64,000 nt of DNA from Pseudohalioglobus lutimaris (GCF_002866825.1 NZ_PKUS01000001.1:372001-436000), one strand, 5' to 3'; counted from the stretch's first letter, positions 51,378 through 60,981 are shown. Translations and numbers: made by a program. Notes: generated by a model from the sequence alone, not told the origin.

Positions 51378-53000
51378 ATGACCCAGTTTCACTCCAGTGT
51401 AAATCCGAGTTCGGAGGCCTTCGCCAAGAATCGAAAGGACATGCTTAGCGCAATCGGCACCCTGGAAGATATTGTGCAGCGCGCGGCAGTTCTCTCTGAC
51501 AAGAGCCTGCCTCGCTTTGAGCGACGTGGGCAATTACTACCCCGGGAGCGACTCAGCAGGGTACTGGATCCGGGTATGCCCTTTGTCGAACTGATGAATA
51601 TGGCCGGCTTCCTGGTTGACGATAATAACCGGGATACCTCGGTGGCCGGTTGTAGCACTATTGTCGGCATCGGATATGTAGGCGGGGCCCGCTGTATGGT
51701 CATGGTGGACGACTCCGGCATAAACGCCGGCGCCATGACGGCTTTGTCTACCAAAAAGGCCAATCGGGCCATGGATATCGCCCGCGAGAAGAAACTGCCG
51801 TTTATCCACCTGGTGGAAAGTGCCGGCGCCAACCTGCTCGAATACCAGGTAGAGATGTGGATGGACGGCGGCGGTGTGTTCGCTCGCCTGGCCCGACTCA
51901 GCGCTGCGGGAGTTCCCACGTTTGTAGTGTTACACGGTGCGTCAGCGGCCGGTGGCGCGTACATGCCTGGAATGAGCGACTATGTCATTGGAGTGAAAGG
52001 CAATGGCAAGGCCTACCTCGCGGGTCCGGCCCTGCTCAAGGCGGCGACAGGCGAAGAGGCGAACGATGAAGAACTGGGCGGGGCAAAGATGCACTCGCAA
52101 GTCACCGGCCTGGTGGAATACCTGGCCGAAGACGATGCCCATGGAATTGCCATCTGCCGGGAATTGATAGAGCGCCTCGACTGGAATCGACTGTGCCCCC
52201 AGCTGCCACCCAGGGAGTTTGCCGAACCGCACTACGATATTGAGGAGTTGGCGGGGATAGTCCCTGCAGACTATAGACAGCCCTATGATGTGCACGAAGT
52301 GGTAGCACGGATTGTCGATGGTTCGGATATTCTCGATTTCAAGCCTGGCTATGGCGCTGCCACCGTGTGCATGCAAGCCAGGGTTTACGGCATGCCAGTA
52401 GGAATCATCGGCAATAACGGGCCTATTGATAACAATGGCGCGACCAAGGCAGCCCAGTTTATTCAGCTCTGCGACCAATCCGATATACCGCTGGTGTTCC
52501 TGCAGAATATCACTGGCTACATGGTTGGTACGGAGATGGAACAGGGCGGCATGATCAAGCATGGTTCAAAAATGATCCAGGCCGTGACCAACACCCGTGT
52601 GCCGCGAATCACTTTTATGATCGGTGCCAGTTTCGGTGCGGGTAACTATGGCATGTGTGGGCAGGGGTATGACCCTGACTTCCTGTTCAGTTGGCCGAAT
52701 ATCAACATTGGTGTGATGGGTGGTGAGTCAGCCGCAAAGACCATGTCGCAGGTAATGCTGGCGGGCGCTCTTCGTAAAGGCATTGAGGTGCCTGACGAGG
52801 TTATCGCTGAGCAGGAAGCGAAAATCATTGCCCATTTCGATAAACAATCTGATGCCTTCTACACCTCAGGGCGGATGTTGGACGACGGTATCATCGACCC
52901 GCGGGATACGCGCAAGGTCCTCGGCTTTGCGCTGCAGACCTGTTGGGAGGCGCGCAACCGCAAGACCTGCCCCAACAGCTTTGGAGTGGGTCGTATGTGA
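51378..53000 (+). CDS. Acyl-CoA carboxylase, carboxyltransferase (beta) subunit
   Basis: A 540-residue carboxyltransferase of the methylcrotonyl/geranyl-CoA carboxylase type. Two crotonase-like halves carry the oxyanion segments (LHGASAAGGAYMPGM and IGASFGAGNYGMCGQGYDP). The central TGYMVGTEMEQGGMIKHGSKM sequence is closer to what I recall of AtuC-like subunits than of LiuB, but that needs an alignment. With the biotin subunit at 53926 it would carboxylate the gamma-methyl group of a beta-methyl enoyl-CoA. Confidence 0.93.
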   Translation: MTQFHSSVNPSSEAFAKNRKDMLSAIGTLEDIVQRAAVLSDKSLPRFERRGQLLPRERLSRVLDPGMPFVELMNMAGFLVDDNNRDTSVAGCSTIVGIGYVGGARCMVMVDDSGINAGAMTALSTKKANRAMDIAREKKLPFIHLVESAGANLLEYQVEMWMDGGGVFARLARLSAAGVPTFVVLHGASAAGGAYMPGMSDYVIGVKGNGKAYLAGPALLKAATGEEANDEELGGAKMHSQVTGLVEYLAEDDAHGIAICRELIERLDWNRLCPQLPPREFAEPHYDIEELAGIVPADYRQPYDVHEVVARIVDGSDILDFKPGYGAATVCMQARVYGMPVGIIGNNGPIDNNGATKAAQFIQLCDQSDIPLVFLQNITGYMVGTEMEQGGMIKHGSKMIQAVTNTRVPRITFMIGASFGAGNYGMCGQGYDPDFLFSWPNINIGVMGGESAAKTMSQVMLAGALRKGIEVPDEVIAEQEAKIIAHFDKQSDAFYTSGRMLDDGIIDPRDTRKVLGFALQTCWEARNRKTCPNSFGVGRM

Positions 53001-53063
53001 GGCACCTCAGCCTGCCCATTATTGCGAAACCACAAAAACAAGACGTTTCAACAGGAGAACGAA

Positions 53064-53864
53064 ATGCTGCCCCAGGTCGATAATATTCTTCTTCACCAGG
53101 AAGCAGACACGCTGACCATCTGGTTTAACCGGCCCGAGGTTCGCAATGCGCTATCCGCCGAGGTCACCACAGACCTCGCTGCGGTGCTGGAGGCGCTTCC
53201 AGCCGAAAGTGCAATCCGGTTTGTCGTGTTGAGGGGGAAAGGCGGCGTGTTTTGTGCTGGAGGCGACTTGAAGTTGTTCAAGGCGGTCTTTCAGGGTGAC
53301 AGCAATCGCCAGGACATAGTCGCCGCGAATGCCGATTTCGGTAGGCTGATGAAAGCCATTCACGCATTGCCGCAGCTCTTTATTGTGCTGATAGAGGGAG
53401 CAGCCCTGGCCGGTGGCCTGGGGCTTTCTTGTCTCGCCGATGTTGTGATTACTACTCGTGATGCGAAGTATGCCCTTAGCGAAGTGACCCTGGGCCTGCC
53501 GCCGGCGCAAATTACCCCGGTAGTGATTGGGCGGATTGGCGCCTCCGAGGCGCGACGGTTGTTGCTGACTGCGGCGACCTTCGATGGTGAAGAAGCGGGC
53601 CGGTTGGGTTTTGCACACTATGTGGTCGATGATACAGCGGCACTGGAAGCGCAGGCTGAAGATCTGTTGCGCCGCGCCCGCCGGGGGGCGCCGCAGGCGA
53701 TAGCAGCAACCAAGCAGATCATCAATGCGACGACGCGACTGGATGGCGATAGCCTGGTCAACTTTGCTGCAGAACGATTTGCTGATTGTATGCTCGGCGA
53801 TGAAGCCCGGGAGGGTCTCGCAGCATTTGCGGAAAAACGAAGCCCAGCATGGTATAGCGAGTAA
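53064..53864 (+). CDS. Enoyl-CoA hydratase/isomerase family protein
   Basis: A 266-residue crotonase-fold enzyme. The oxyanion hole is formed by GVFCAGGDLKLF and EGAALAGGLGLSCLADV; a catalytic glutamate is seen in YALSEVTLGLPPAQ. In such clusters it hydrates the glutaconyl-CoA-type product of the carboxylase (AtuE or LiuC role). ATG 53064 has GGAGAACGAA directly upstream; the frame opens earlier without homology. Confidence 0.9.
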   Translation: MLPQVDNILLHQEADTLTIWFNRPEVRNALSAEVTTDLAAVLEALPAESAIRFVVLRGKGGVFCAGGDLKLFKAVFQGDSNRQDIVAANADFGRLMKAIHALPQLFIVLIEGAALAGGLGLSCLADVVITTRDAKYALSEVTLGLPPAQITPVVIGRIGASEARRLLLTAATFDGEEAGRLGFAHYVVDDTAALEAQAEDLLRRARRGAPQAIAATKQIINATTRLDGDSLVNFAAERFADCMLGDEAREGLAAFAEKRSPAWYSE

Positions 53865-53925
53865 GTATGCGCTTGCACACATCTTGAGAGCGACGCAATT
53901 TTGGACCACGTAAGGTAAAACCCCT

Positions 53926-55917
53926 ATGAAGCAATTTGACAGCATTCTGGTAGCCAATCGCGGGGAAATTGCGCTGCGGGTCTTACGCAGCGCACAACAG
54001 CAAGGCTATAGAACTATCGCCGTTTACTCTGAGGCCGATGCCCGGTCCCCCCATGTGCAGATGGCAGACGAGGCGGTCATGATCGGCCCGGCCCCTGTCC
54101 GCGAATCGTATCTGGATATGGACAAGGTTCTGGAAGCGGCAAGACTGACAGGCGCCCAGGCGATACACCCCGGCTATGGCTTCCTGTCTGAAAACGCTGC
54201 ATTTGCCCGGGCCTGCTCAAAGGCCGGTATCGTGTTTATTGGTCCCTCACCCGAAGCCATCGAAGTTATGGGTAACAAGGCGGCCTCCAAACGGCGCATG
54301 CTCGATGCCGGCGTGCCCTGCATCCCAGGTTACCAGGACGAGGATCAGTCAGACGAGGCACTGATGAGTGCGGCGCGGGACATCGGCGTGCCAATCATGG
54401 TGAAGGCGGCTGCGGGTGGCGGTGGTCGCGGTATGCGACTGGTGGAGTCCCTGGATGACCTGCCCGTTGCCCTGGCATCTGCACGCTCCGAGGCTGAAAA
54501 CGCCTTTGGCAGTGCAGAGTTGATTCTGGAGAAAGCCGTCCTGCGACCACGCCATGTTGAAATCCAGGTATTTGGTGACGAGCAGGGGAACGTCATTCAC
54601 CTTGGCGAGCGCGACTGTTCGGTACAGCGTCGACACCAGAAAGTTGTCGAGGAAGCTCCCTGTCCGGTGATGACAGAAGCGCTGCGCGAGGCAATGGGCG
54701 CTGCAGCCGTGAATGCGGCGAAAAGTATTCACTACGTTGGCGCCGGGACGGTGGAGTTCCTGCTGGATGCGGACAATAATTTTTACTTCCTGGAAATGAA
54801 TACCCGGTTGCAGGTAGAGCACCCGGTGACAGAAATGATTACCGGTCAGGACCTTGTCGCAATGCAACTGCGGGTTGCCCATGGTTACCCGCTACCGCTG
54901 GTGCAGGAGGAGGTATCGCTCACCGGGCATGCGATGGAGGTGCGGTTGTATGCGGAAGATCCTGCCAATGACTTCCTGCCTGCGACCGGTACGGCCAGCG
55001 TCTGGTCACCTGCAGGGGGAGAGGGCATACGAATCGATCACGGGTTGTTGGAAGGCCAGGACATCTCCCCGTTCTACGATCCCATGGTGGCCAAGATAAT
55101 CGCCTGGGGTGAAGACCGGGATATAGCCCGTCGACGACTGCTGCGAGCGTTGCAGGCGACCACGTTGTTGGGGGTACCCAGTAATCGGGAGTTCCTGATC
55201 GATGTGCTAGGTAAAACGGCCTTTGCCGAGGGCAGTGCGACCACAGCGTTCATTGCCGAACACTATACAGACCAGCCTCCCGTGCAGAACGTACCCAGCG
55301 CGCTGCATCTCGCCCTGGCTGCGAGCCTGCTCTATCGGGCAGCGCTCAGCGAGTCGCGCTCTGTCGCTGTTTCGGTACTGCCGGGAATAGAAGGCTATAG
55401 CGGTGCACGCGCGCTGCGCAACCACTACCAATTCGGTGAGGAAGACAAGGCCGTTGATGTCTATCTCGATGAGGTGTCGCCTGGCGACTATCAGATACAA
55501 ATTGCCGATCAGTTGCTGATGGTGTCCTGGGTCGATGAGGACAAAAGCAGCGTTCGTGTAAGTTGCGACGGCGTGCAGCTAACTGCACAGTACAGCCTTC
55601 CCGCACGGGGTACGGTCCAGGTGCAGTTGCGCGGTATGGTCGCCACGATGACCAATGCACTCGCCTTCACCCGTGGCGATGAAGCCGCAGGTGGCAGCGG
55701 GACGATTGTCGCGCCTATGCACGGTAACCTCATGAGCCTTCTTGTCAGTGTTGGCGACCGGGTTGAGGCCGGCCAGGATGTCGCGGTAATGGAGGCGATG
55801 AAAATGGAACACCGGCTGTGCTCGCCGGTCGCCGGTGAAGTGGTCTCAGTATATGCCTCGGAGGGTGAGCAAATTGCATCCGCGGCGGTTGTGCTGGAGA
55901 TAGCTGCAGAGGAATAA
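53926..55917 (+). CDS. Acyl-CoA carboxylase, biotin-containing (alpha) subunit
   Basis: A 663-residue protein. The biotin carboxylase domain covers about 1-450, with SILVANRGEIALRVLRSAQ, ATP-grasp glycine loop KAAAGGGGRGMRLVES and EMNTRLQVEHPVTEM. A middle BT domain follows. The C-terminal biotinyl domain carries VMEAMKMEH, with K626 as the biotinylated lysine. It forms the complete carboxylase with the subunit at 51378. It corresponds to AtuF or LiuD. Confidence 0.95.
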   Translation: MKQFDSILVANRGEIALRVLRSAQQQGYRTIAVYSEADARSPHVQMADEAVMIGPAPVRESYLDMDKVLEAARLTGAQAIHPGYGFLSENAAFARACSKAGIVFIGPSPEAIEVMGNKAASKRRMLDAGVPCIPGYQDEDQSDEALMSAARDIGVPIMVKAAAGGGGRGMRLVESLDDLPVALASARSEAENAFGSAELILEKAVLRPRHVEIQVFGDEQGNVIHLGERDCSVQRRHQKVVEEAPCPVMTEALREAMGAAAVNAAKSIHYVGAGTVEFLLDADNNFYFLEMNTRLQVEHPVTEMITGQDLVAMQLRVAHGYPLPLVQEEVSLTGHAMEVRLYAEDPANDFLPATGTASVWSPAGGEGIRIDHGLLEGQDISPFYDPMVAKIIAWGEDRDIARRRLLRALQATTLLGVPSNREFLIDVLGKTAFAEGSATTAFIAEHYTDQPPVQNVPSALHLALAASLLYRAALSESRSVAVSVLPGIEGYSGARALRNHYQFGEEDKAVDVYLDEVSPGDYQIQIADQLLMVSWVDEDKSSVRVSCDGVQLTAQYSLPARGTVQVQLRGMVATMTNALAFTRGDEAAGGSGTIVAPMHGNLMSLLVSVGDRVEAGQDVAVMEAMKMEHRLCSPVAGEVVSVYASEGEQIASAAVVLEIAAEE

Positions 55918-55931
55918 CGAGAGCGCTCTCG
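55918..55931. promoter_or_regulatory. 14-bp perfect palindrome after the biotin subunit gene
   Basis: CGAGAGCGCTCTCG lies directly after the carboxylase stop and 68 bases before the acyl-CoA dehydrogenase gene. It could be a regulator site for an internal promoter, or a chance GC palindrome. Confidence 0.35.
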
Positions 55932-55999
55932 CTCTTTCATTTAGAGCAGCGGGCAAGGCACTCAGCCCAGTCCCGCTGCCGTAGAACCAGAGATAGTCG

Positions 56000-57142
56000 A
56001 TGCAGAACCCATTTGAAACCGAAGAGCGCCTGGCGTTTCGCGAGACCGTAAGGCGTTACGTTAATAGTGAAATAAAGCCCTATGTTGATGAGTGGGATGA
56101 GGCCGGGGATTTTCCCTGGCGCATTCATGAGGAACTGGGTGCCATGGGCTACTTCGGTTTTGGTGTCTCGGAGCAATACGGCGGCCTGGGTTTTGACGAC
56201 GCGTTTATGCGGGCCAGTGCCTCCGAAGAAATGGCCAGGGCGGGCGGCACTGCCGTCTGGGCGGGTGTCGGCGGGCGCGGTATTTCCATTGGTCCAATTG
56301 AGCGACTGGCCAATGAAGAAATTCGCTCGCAGGTACTGGAAGATATCGTGCTGGGGCGAAAAGGCTCCTGCCTGGCTATCACTGAACCTGGAGGTGGTTC
56401 AGATGTGGCCAGTATGCAAACCACGGCAGAGCGTGACGGTGAGGAGTGGGTGCTAAACGGCGCCAAGACATTTATCACCGGCGGTATGAAAGGAGACTAT
56501 TTTGTGGTGGGAGCACGCACCGGTGGCGAGGGCTTGCTGGGCATATCCCTGTTTTTTGTTGCCGCAGACAACACCGGCTTCAGCCGCACACCGTTGGAGC
56601 GCAAGATGGGCTGGTGGGCATCGGACCAGGCCACGCTGTATTTCGATAACTGTCGCGTACCAGCCAGCCATCTGATGGGGGAAGAGAATCGCGGTTTCAT
56701 CGCGATTATGGAAAACTTTAACTTTGAACGGCTGTCCCTGGTCGCTGGTGCTGTAGGCATGATGAAAACCTGCCTGGAGGAATCCATAGCCTATGCCCGG
56801 GAACGCATCACCTTTGGCAGGCCGTTGCTGGAGCACCAGGTCATTCGCCACAAGATTGCCGACATGTCGGCAAAGGTTGACCAGATTGAAGCTTATATGC
56901 AGCTGATCTGCTGGCAGATCAATAATGGCACAATGCCGGTTGCGGAAATCTGCAAAGCGAAATTCTCCGCAACCAAGGCGTTGGCGTTCTGCGCGTCGGA
57001 GGCAATGCAGATTTTCGGCGGCGCGGGTTACCTGCGTGGCAACCCCATCGAGCGTATTTACCGCGAGGTTAAAGTGTTTGCGATAGGCGGCGGGTCAGAG
57101 GAAATCATGCGCGACCTGGCGGTGCGGCAAATGGGACTCTGA
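56000..57142 (+). CDS. Acyl-CoA dehydrogenase (LCAD/IVD-type catalytic site)
   Basis: A 380-residue flavoprotein. The family motifs are CLAITEPGGGSDVASMQTTA and MQIFGGAGYLRGNPIERIYRE. The usual catalytic Glu near the C-terminus is replaced (AIGGGSEEIM). A glutamate in helix G, E243 in NFERLSLV, takes the position used by isovaleryl-CoA dehydrogenase. This suits branched substrates such as citronellyl-CoA (AtuD) or isovaleryl-CoA (LiuA). Last gene of the operon; convergent with the next gene. Confidence 0.94.
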   Translation: MQNPFETEERLAFRETVRRYVNSEIKPYVDEWDEAGDFPWRIHEELGAMGYFGFGVSEQYGGLGFDDAFMRASASEEMARAGGTAVWAGVGGRGISIGPIERLANEEIRSQVLEDIVLGRKGSCLAITEPGGGSDVASMQTTAERDGEEWVLNGAKTFITGGMKGDYFVVGARTGGEGLLGISLFFVAADNTGFSRTPLERKMGWWASDQATLYFDNCRVPASHLMGEENRGFIAIMENFNFERLSLVAGAVGMMKTCLEESIAYARERITFGRPLLEHQVIRHKIADMSAKVDQIEAYMQLICWQINNGTMPVAEICKAKFSATKALAFCASEAMQIFGGAGYLRGNPIERIYREVKVFAIGGGSEEIMRDLAVRQMGL

Positions 57143-57166
57143 CACCCGCTCTTCCTGCAGCCCGCT

Positions 57167-58315
57167 TTATTTCGCCACCAATCCCATGCGTTTACCGATA
57201 ATGTTGAGCATAACCTCATCGGCGCCGCCGCCGATGGAGGTGAGCCGCATGTCACGCATGGCACGGCCCACCGGGTTGTCCCACATAAAGCCCATACCGC
57301 CCCAGAACTGCAGGCAGTCAGAGGGCAGCGTGCGGGTAAGCTGGCCCGCCTTCAGTTTGGCATAGGAGGCCAGCAGGGTTGGGTCTCCCCCATCTACCAG
57401 TACCTCGCAGGCCTGGTAGCACATGGCGCGCAGGGCTTCTACTTCCATCTGCATCTCGGCCAGTCTCATATTGATGTATTGCATATCGATCAACGGCTTG
57501 CCGAAAGCCTCACGCTGGCTGGTGTATTCGATGGTATGGGAAATGCACAGCTCGAGACCCTTGATCGTCATGGCGGCACCGGCGAGTCGCTCCTCCTGGA
57601 ACTGCATCATCTGCATCTGGAAGCCTTTGCCTTCTTCGCCTATACGATAGGACTGGGGTACGACTACATCATCAAAAAATAGCTGTGCAGTGTCTGAGCA
57701 GCGCATTCCCAGTTTGTTCAGGCGCTCTGAGTGTGAGAACCCGGGGGTGTTGGTGGGCACGATGATCAGAGACTTGTTCTGGTGCTTCTGGTCATCGGAG
57801 GTGTTGGCCAGCACAACAATGTAATCTGCCTGGGTAGAATTGGTTATCCACATCTTGGTGCCGTTGATCACGTAGTCGTCACCGCGCTTGCGCGCCGTGG
57901 TTTTAATCGCCGCGACATCCGAGCCGGCATGGGGCTCGCTAACGCCAATACTGCAGACCATGTCTCCGGCTATCGCCGGGGCCAGGAACTGTTGGCACAG
58001 CTCCTCGGAACCGAAGCGTGCCAGGGCGGGTGTCGCCATATCGGTTTGCACGCCGATTGCCATGGGGATAGACCCGCAGGCGGTCAGCCCCCATTCCTCC
58101 ATGGCGACCATTGCATAACCATAATCAAGGCCCATGCCCCCGTATTTCTCGGGTTTGTTAATACCCAGCAGGCCGAGGTCCCCCGCTTTCTTGAAGACTT
58201 TGTGCGCCGGGAAGATACCTGCCTCTTCCCATTCATCCACGTAGGGGTTGACCTCCTTCTCCACAAATTGCTGAACAGTACGGCGAATCTCGTTGTGTTG
58301 ATCAGTGAACTGCAT
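57167..58315 (-). CDS. Acyl-CoA dehydrogenase
   Basis: A 382-residue acyl-CoA dehydrogenase. It shows CSIGVSEPHAGSDVAAIKTTA, INGTKMWITNSTQADYIV and LQFWGGMGFMWDNPVGRAMRD. Again the C-terminal catalytic Glu is absent (SIGGGADEVM) and a helix-G glutamate is present (E242 in QEERLAG), pointing to an LCAD/IVD-type active site. It is transcribed against the operon on its left, with a 24-bp gap between stops. Its own promoter lies in the 182-bp spacer before the DUF3754 gene. Confidence 0.93.
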   Translation of the reverse strand: MQFTDQHNEIRRTVQQFVEKEVNPYVDEWEEAGIFPAHKVFKKAGDLGLLGINKPEKYGGMGLDYGYAMVAMEEWGLTACGSIPMAIGVQTDMATPALARFGSEELCQQFLAPAIAGDMVCSIGVSEPHAGSDVAAIKTTARKRGDDYVINGTKMWITNSTQADYIVVLANTSDDQKHQNKSLIIVPTNTPGFSHSERLNKLGMRCSDTAQLFFDDVVVPQSYRIGEEGKGFQMQMMQFQEERLAGAAMTIKGLELCISHTIEYTSQREAFGKPLIDMQYINMRLAEMQMEVEALRAMCYQACEVLVDGGDPTLLASYAKLKAGQLTRTLPSDCLQFWGGMGFMWDNPVGRAMRDMRLTSIGGGADEVMLNIIGKRMGLVAK

Positions 58316-58497
58316 GGACTACAAACCTCTTGTTTACGGCGACTTTGTGTTCAAATCGAGTGACCGAGTATAGCCCAAGAGAATTAAAGCACCACTTTAT
58401 TTACGCTTTTATGGCGCGCAAAATCAGTGCAAACTGCCTGCACGCTGCTTTACATTAACAGCAGCCCAATTCGCCTGGCCAAGGAAGCCGACCAACC

Positions 58498-59679
58498 ATG
58501 CCAGATATCCCCAGATTACGCTTTATTCCCTTTCGGCGTGCAGATGTGGTGCAGATGTGCCGCGCGGAGCTTACGGCAGAGCCAGACCTGCTTGCTGCTC
58601 TGGAGTCGGCCAGTGAACTGATAGAGCTGCACTTTCAACGCGAGTTCCACGACATCAAGCAACAGCTGAAGCATGCCTATGGTCCACTTGATCCCGACGC
58701 AGATACCCGGGCGGTAGCGCAGTTCCGGGATGAGAACGCGGTCAATCGCCTGGGCTCAAAGCTGGCGCAGGTGTTGGACAGGGCCAACTATGAAAAGGTG
58801 TCTCCCGAACAACTGCAACACGCCTTCGCCACCGCGTCGTTGTTCGATCTTAAGCTCTATGTTGACCTGGAAGAGTTTGAGGAGGCCCTGCTGTTCACCC
58901 GCGGCGCCACCCCGCGGGAAGAAGAAGTGAAGAGTTTCTTTGGCCTGCGTCGGCAACGTGTGCAGTTTATGAACTTCGAGCGCGTTGTTTTGTTCATCCG
59001 TTTTCGCGATGACGTTGACGCGGAAAGTACGCTGGGTGGCTGCCAGCCGGGATCGACCATGCTCAAGCTGTTTCAGAACGTGCCTGGCGCTGACCTGGAG
59101 ATGCTTTTTCCCAATACGCGGGTAGGTATGCGGCTGGTCGATAAACTGATGATAGGTGTGCCCGCCGTGGTCAGTGGTGGTGTGGTGATGACAACCAAGC
59201 TCGGTGCCACGTTGGTTCTCCTGGGCTCGCTGGTGGGCTTCTGGCTGGGCGTAAGGGCCGAGCCAGTGGAACTGGACAAGGCTGCGGTACTGGCACTACT
59301 CGCCGGCTTCGGCACGATCGCAGGCTATCTGTGGAAACAGTATTCCAGTTTTCGGAATCGTAAGCTGCGCTTTACCCAGGCCCTGACCGAAAACCTGTAC
59401 TTTAAGCTGCTGGATAATAATGCCGGTGTGCTTTTTCGTGTGCTGGACGAGGCCGAGGAGTCAGAGTGTAAGGAAGCGCTTCTGGCTTACAGCTTTTTAC
59501 TCAAGTTCTCGCGGCCGTGCTCAGCAAGGGAGCTGGATGAGCAGATTGAGCGCTGGTTCGTTCAGCATTGGCAATGCAGCTTTGACTTCGATATATCTGA
59601 TGCCCTGGCGAAACTGGACAGATTGGGTCTGGCGCATGTTTCGGATGGCGGCTGGGCTGCCATTGTGAAAGAAAGATAA
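58498..59679 (+). CDS. DUF3754 (TMEM143-like) membrane protein
   Basis: A 393-residue protein. The N-terminal 220 residues are soluble and helical, with FIPFRRADVVQMC at the start and YVDLEEFEEALLFTRG later. Two or three membrane helices follow (MIGVPAVVSGGVVMTTKLGATLVLLGSLVGFWLG and AAVLALLAGFGTIAGYLW), then a C-terminal domain with YFKLLDNNAGVLFRVLDEAEE. This is the DUF3754 family, related to mitochondrial TMEM143. Its function is unknown. ATG 58498 has AAGGAAG upstream. It lies between two acyl-CoA dehydrogenase genes. Confidence 0.85.
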   Translation: MPDIPRLRFIPFRRADVVQMCRAELTAEPDLLAALESASELIELHFQREFHDIKQQLKHAYGPLDPDADTRAVAQFRDENAVNRLGSKLAQVLDRANYEKVSPEQLQHAFATASLFDLKLYVDLEEFEEALLFTRGATPREEEVKSFFGLRRQRVQFMNFERVVLFIRFRDDVDAESTLGGCQPGSTMLKLFQNVPGADLEMLFPNTRVGMRLVDKLMIGVPAVVSGGVVMTTKLGATLVLLGSLVGFWLGVRAEPVELDKAAVLALLAGFGTIAGYLWKQYSSFRNRKLRFTQALTENLYFKLLDNNAGVLFRVLDEAEESECKEALLAYSFLLKFSRPCSARELDEQIERWFVQHWQCSFDFDISDALAKLDRLGLAHVSDGGWAAIVKER

Positions 59680-59766
59680 GGTCATACCGTTTAGTGCGCT
59701 TCTGTGCGTTGGCAGTACGCGGTGCGACCGTTGTTGTTGTGCTCACTTATATACCGGGTAAAGAGA

Positions 59767-60900
59767 ATGAACGAAGAACTGGAACTGTTCCGTGAAAACG
59801 TAAGGCGCTTCATCGAGCGTGAAATCGCTCCCCATTATGAGCAGTGGGAGAGGGATGAAATATTCCCCCGGGAAATGTGGAATAAACTGGGAGAGCAGGG
59901 CCTGCTTTGCGTCGACCTGCCGGATGAATACGGTGGCGCCGGTGCAACTTTCCCTTTCTCCATGGTGGTTCTGGAGGAGTTCAGTCGGGCCAACTTTGGT
60001 GCCCTGGGTGGTCCAATCACTGTGCACTCGGACATCGTTGCCCATTATATATTGAACAACGGCTGCGAAGAGCAGAAGCGCAAGTACCTGCCTGGCTTTG
60101 CCAGCGGTGAATGTGTGGGTGCAGTCGCCATGACGGAACCCGGGGCGGGCAGTGACCTGCAGGGTGTGCGGACCACCGCAAAACGGGAAGGCGATGAGTG
60201 GGTGCTCAACGGTTCGAAGACGTTTATCACCAACGGCCAGCACTGTGATGTTGTTATTGTCGTGGCCCGCACCAACCTGGAAGTGTCGGGCGCAAAAGGT
60301 AGCAGCCTGTTTCTGGTAGACAGGGACACTCCCGGGTTTTCACGGGGCCGTAACCTGGAAAAGATCGGGCTCCACGCGAGCGACACCTCAGAACTTTTCT
60401 TCGAAGATGTGCGTTTGCCGGCCAGCGCCTTGCTGGGTGAGTTGGATGGTGGCTTCGCTGTACTGATGAAGGAACTGCCGCGTGAGCGCCTGGTTCTTGC
60501 ATTGGGAGCTGTCGCTGCAGCCGAGGGGGTGATGACTGAGGCCGTGGCTTACTGCAAGCAGCGCCAGGCTTTTGGTGCGCCCATCGCGGCACTGCAGAAC
60601 ACGCGCTTCAAGTTGGCAGAGCTGGCGACAAAAGTGCGCGTCAATCGCGCTTTCGTCCTTGAGTGCACACAGCTCTACCTGCGCGGCGAGCTGGATGCGG
60701 CAACAGTCAGCATGGCCAAACTTGCCAGCACAGAGATGCAAGGTGAGGTCGCCGATGGTTGCCTGCAGCTTTATGGCGGGTATGGCTATATGCGTGAGTA
60801 CGGCGTCTCCCGTGCATTTGTAGATGCGCGGGTGCAACGCATCTACGGCGGCACCAGCGAGATTATGAAAGAGTTGATCAGCCGCGCGGTACTGGCCTGA
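59767..60900 (+). CDS. Acyl-CoA dehydrogenase
   Basis: A 377-residue acyl-CoA dehydrogenase. It shows AVAMTEPGAGSDLQGVRTTA, LNGSKTFITNGQHCDVVIV and LQLYGGYGYMREYGVSRAFVDARVQRIYGGTSE. The C-terminal Glu position is Gly (IYGGTSEI) and helix G carries E240 (PRERLVLALG), as in long-chain and isovaleryl-CoA dehydrogenases. ATG 59767 was chosen over the longer frame from 59704 because the family begins here. It is 87 bases after the DUF3754 gene. Confidence 0.94.
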   Translation: MNEELELFRENVRRFIEREIAPHYEQWERDEIFPREMWNKLGEQGLLCVDLPDEYGGAGATFPFSMVVLEEFSRANFGALGGPITVHSDIVAHYILNNGCEEQKRKYLPGFASGECVGAVAMTEPGAGSDLQGVRTTAKREGDEWVLNGSKTFITNGQHCDVVIVVARTNLEVSGAKGSSLFLVDRDTPGFSRGRNLEKIGLHASDTSELFFEDVRLPASALLGELDGGFAVLMKELPRERLVLALGAVAAAEGVMTEAVAYCKQRQAFGAPIAALQNTRFKLAELATKVRVNRAFVLECTQLYLRGELDAATVSMAKLASTEMQGEVADGCLQLYGGYGYMREYGVSRAFVDARVQRIYGGTSEIMKELISRAVLA

Positions 60901-60981
60901 CCAACTTGCTGCCGGCCTGCGCTAAACCGTGGACCTGTTTCCCTGGGATGGTCTTTGCGGCGGGTATTCCCGCCACACGTC

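Noticed and set aside
53151-53957. Minus-strand open frame of 268 codons opposite the enoyl-CoA hydratase
   Set aside because: The plus-strand hydratase has clear crotonase motifs and a ribosome site; the minus frame has none.
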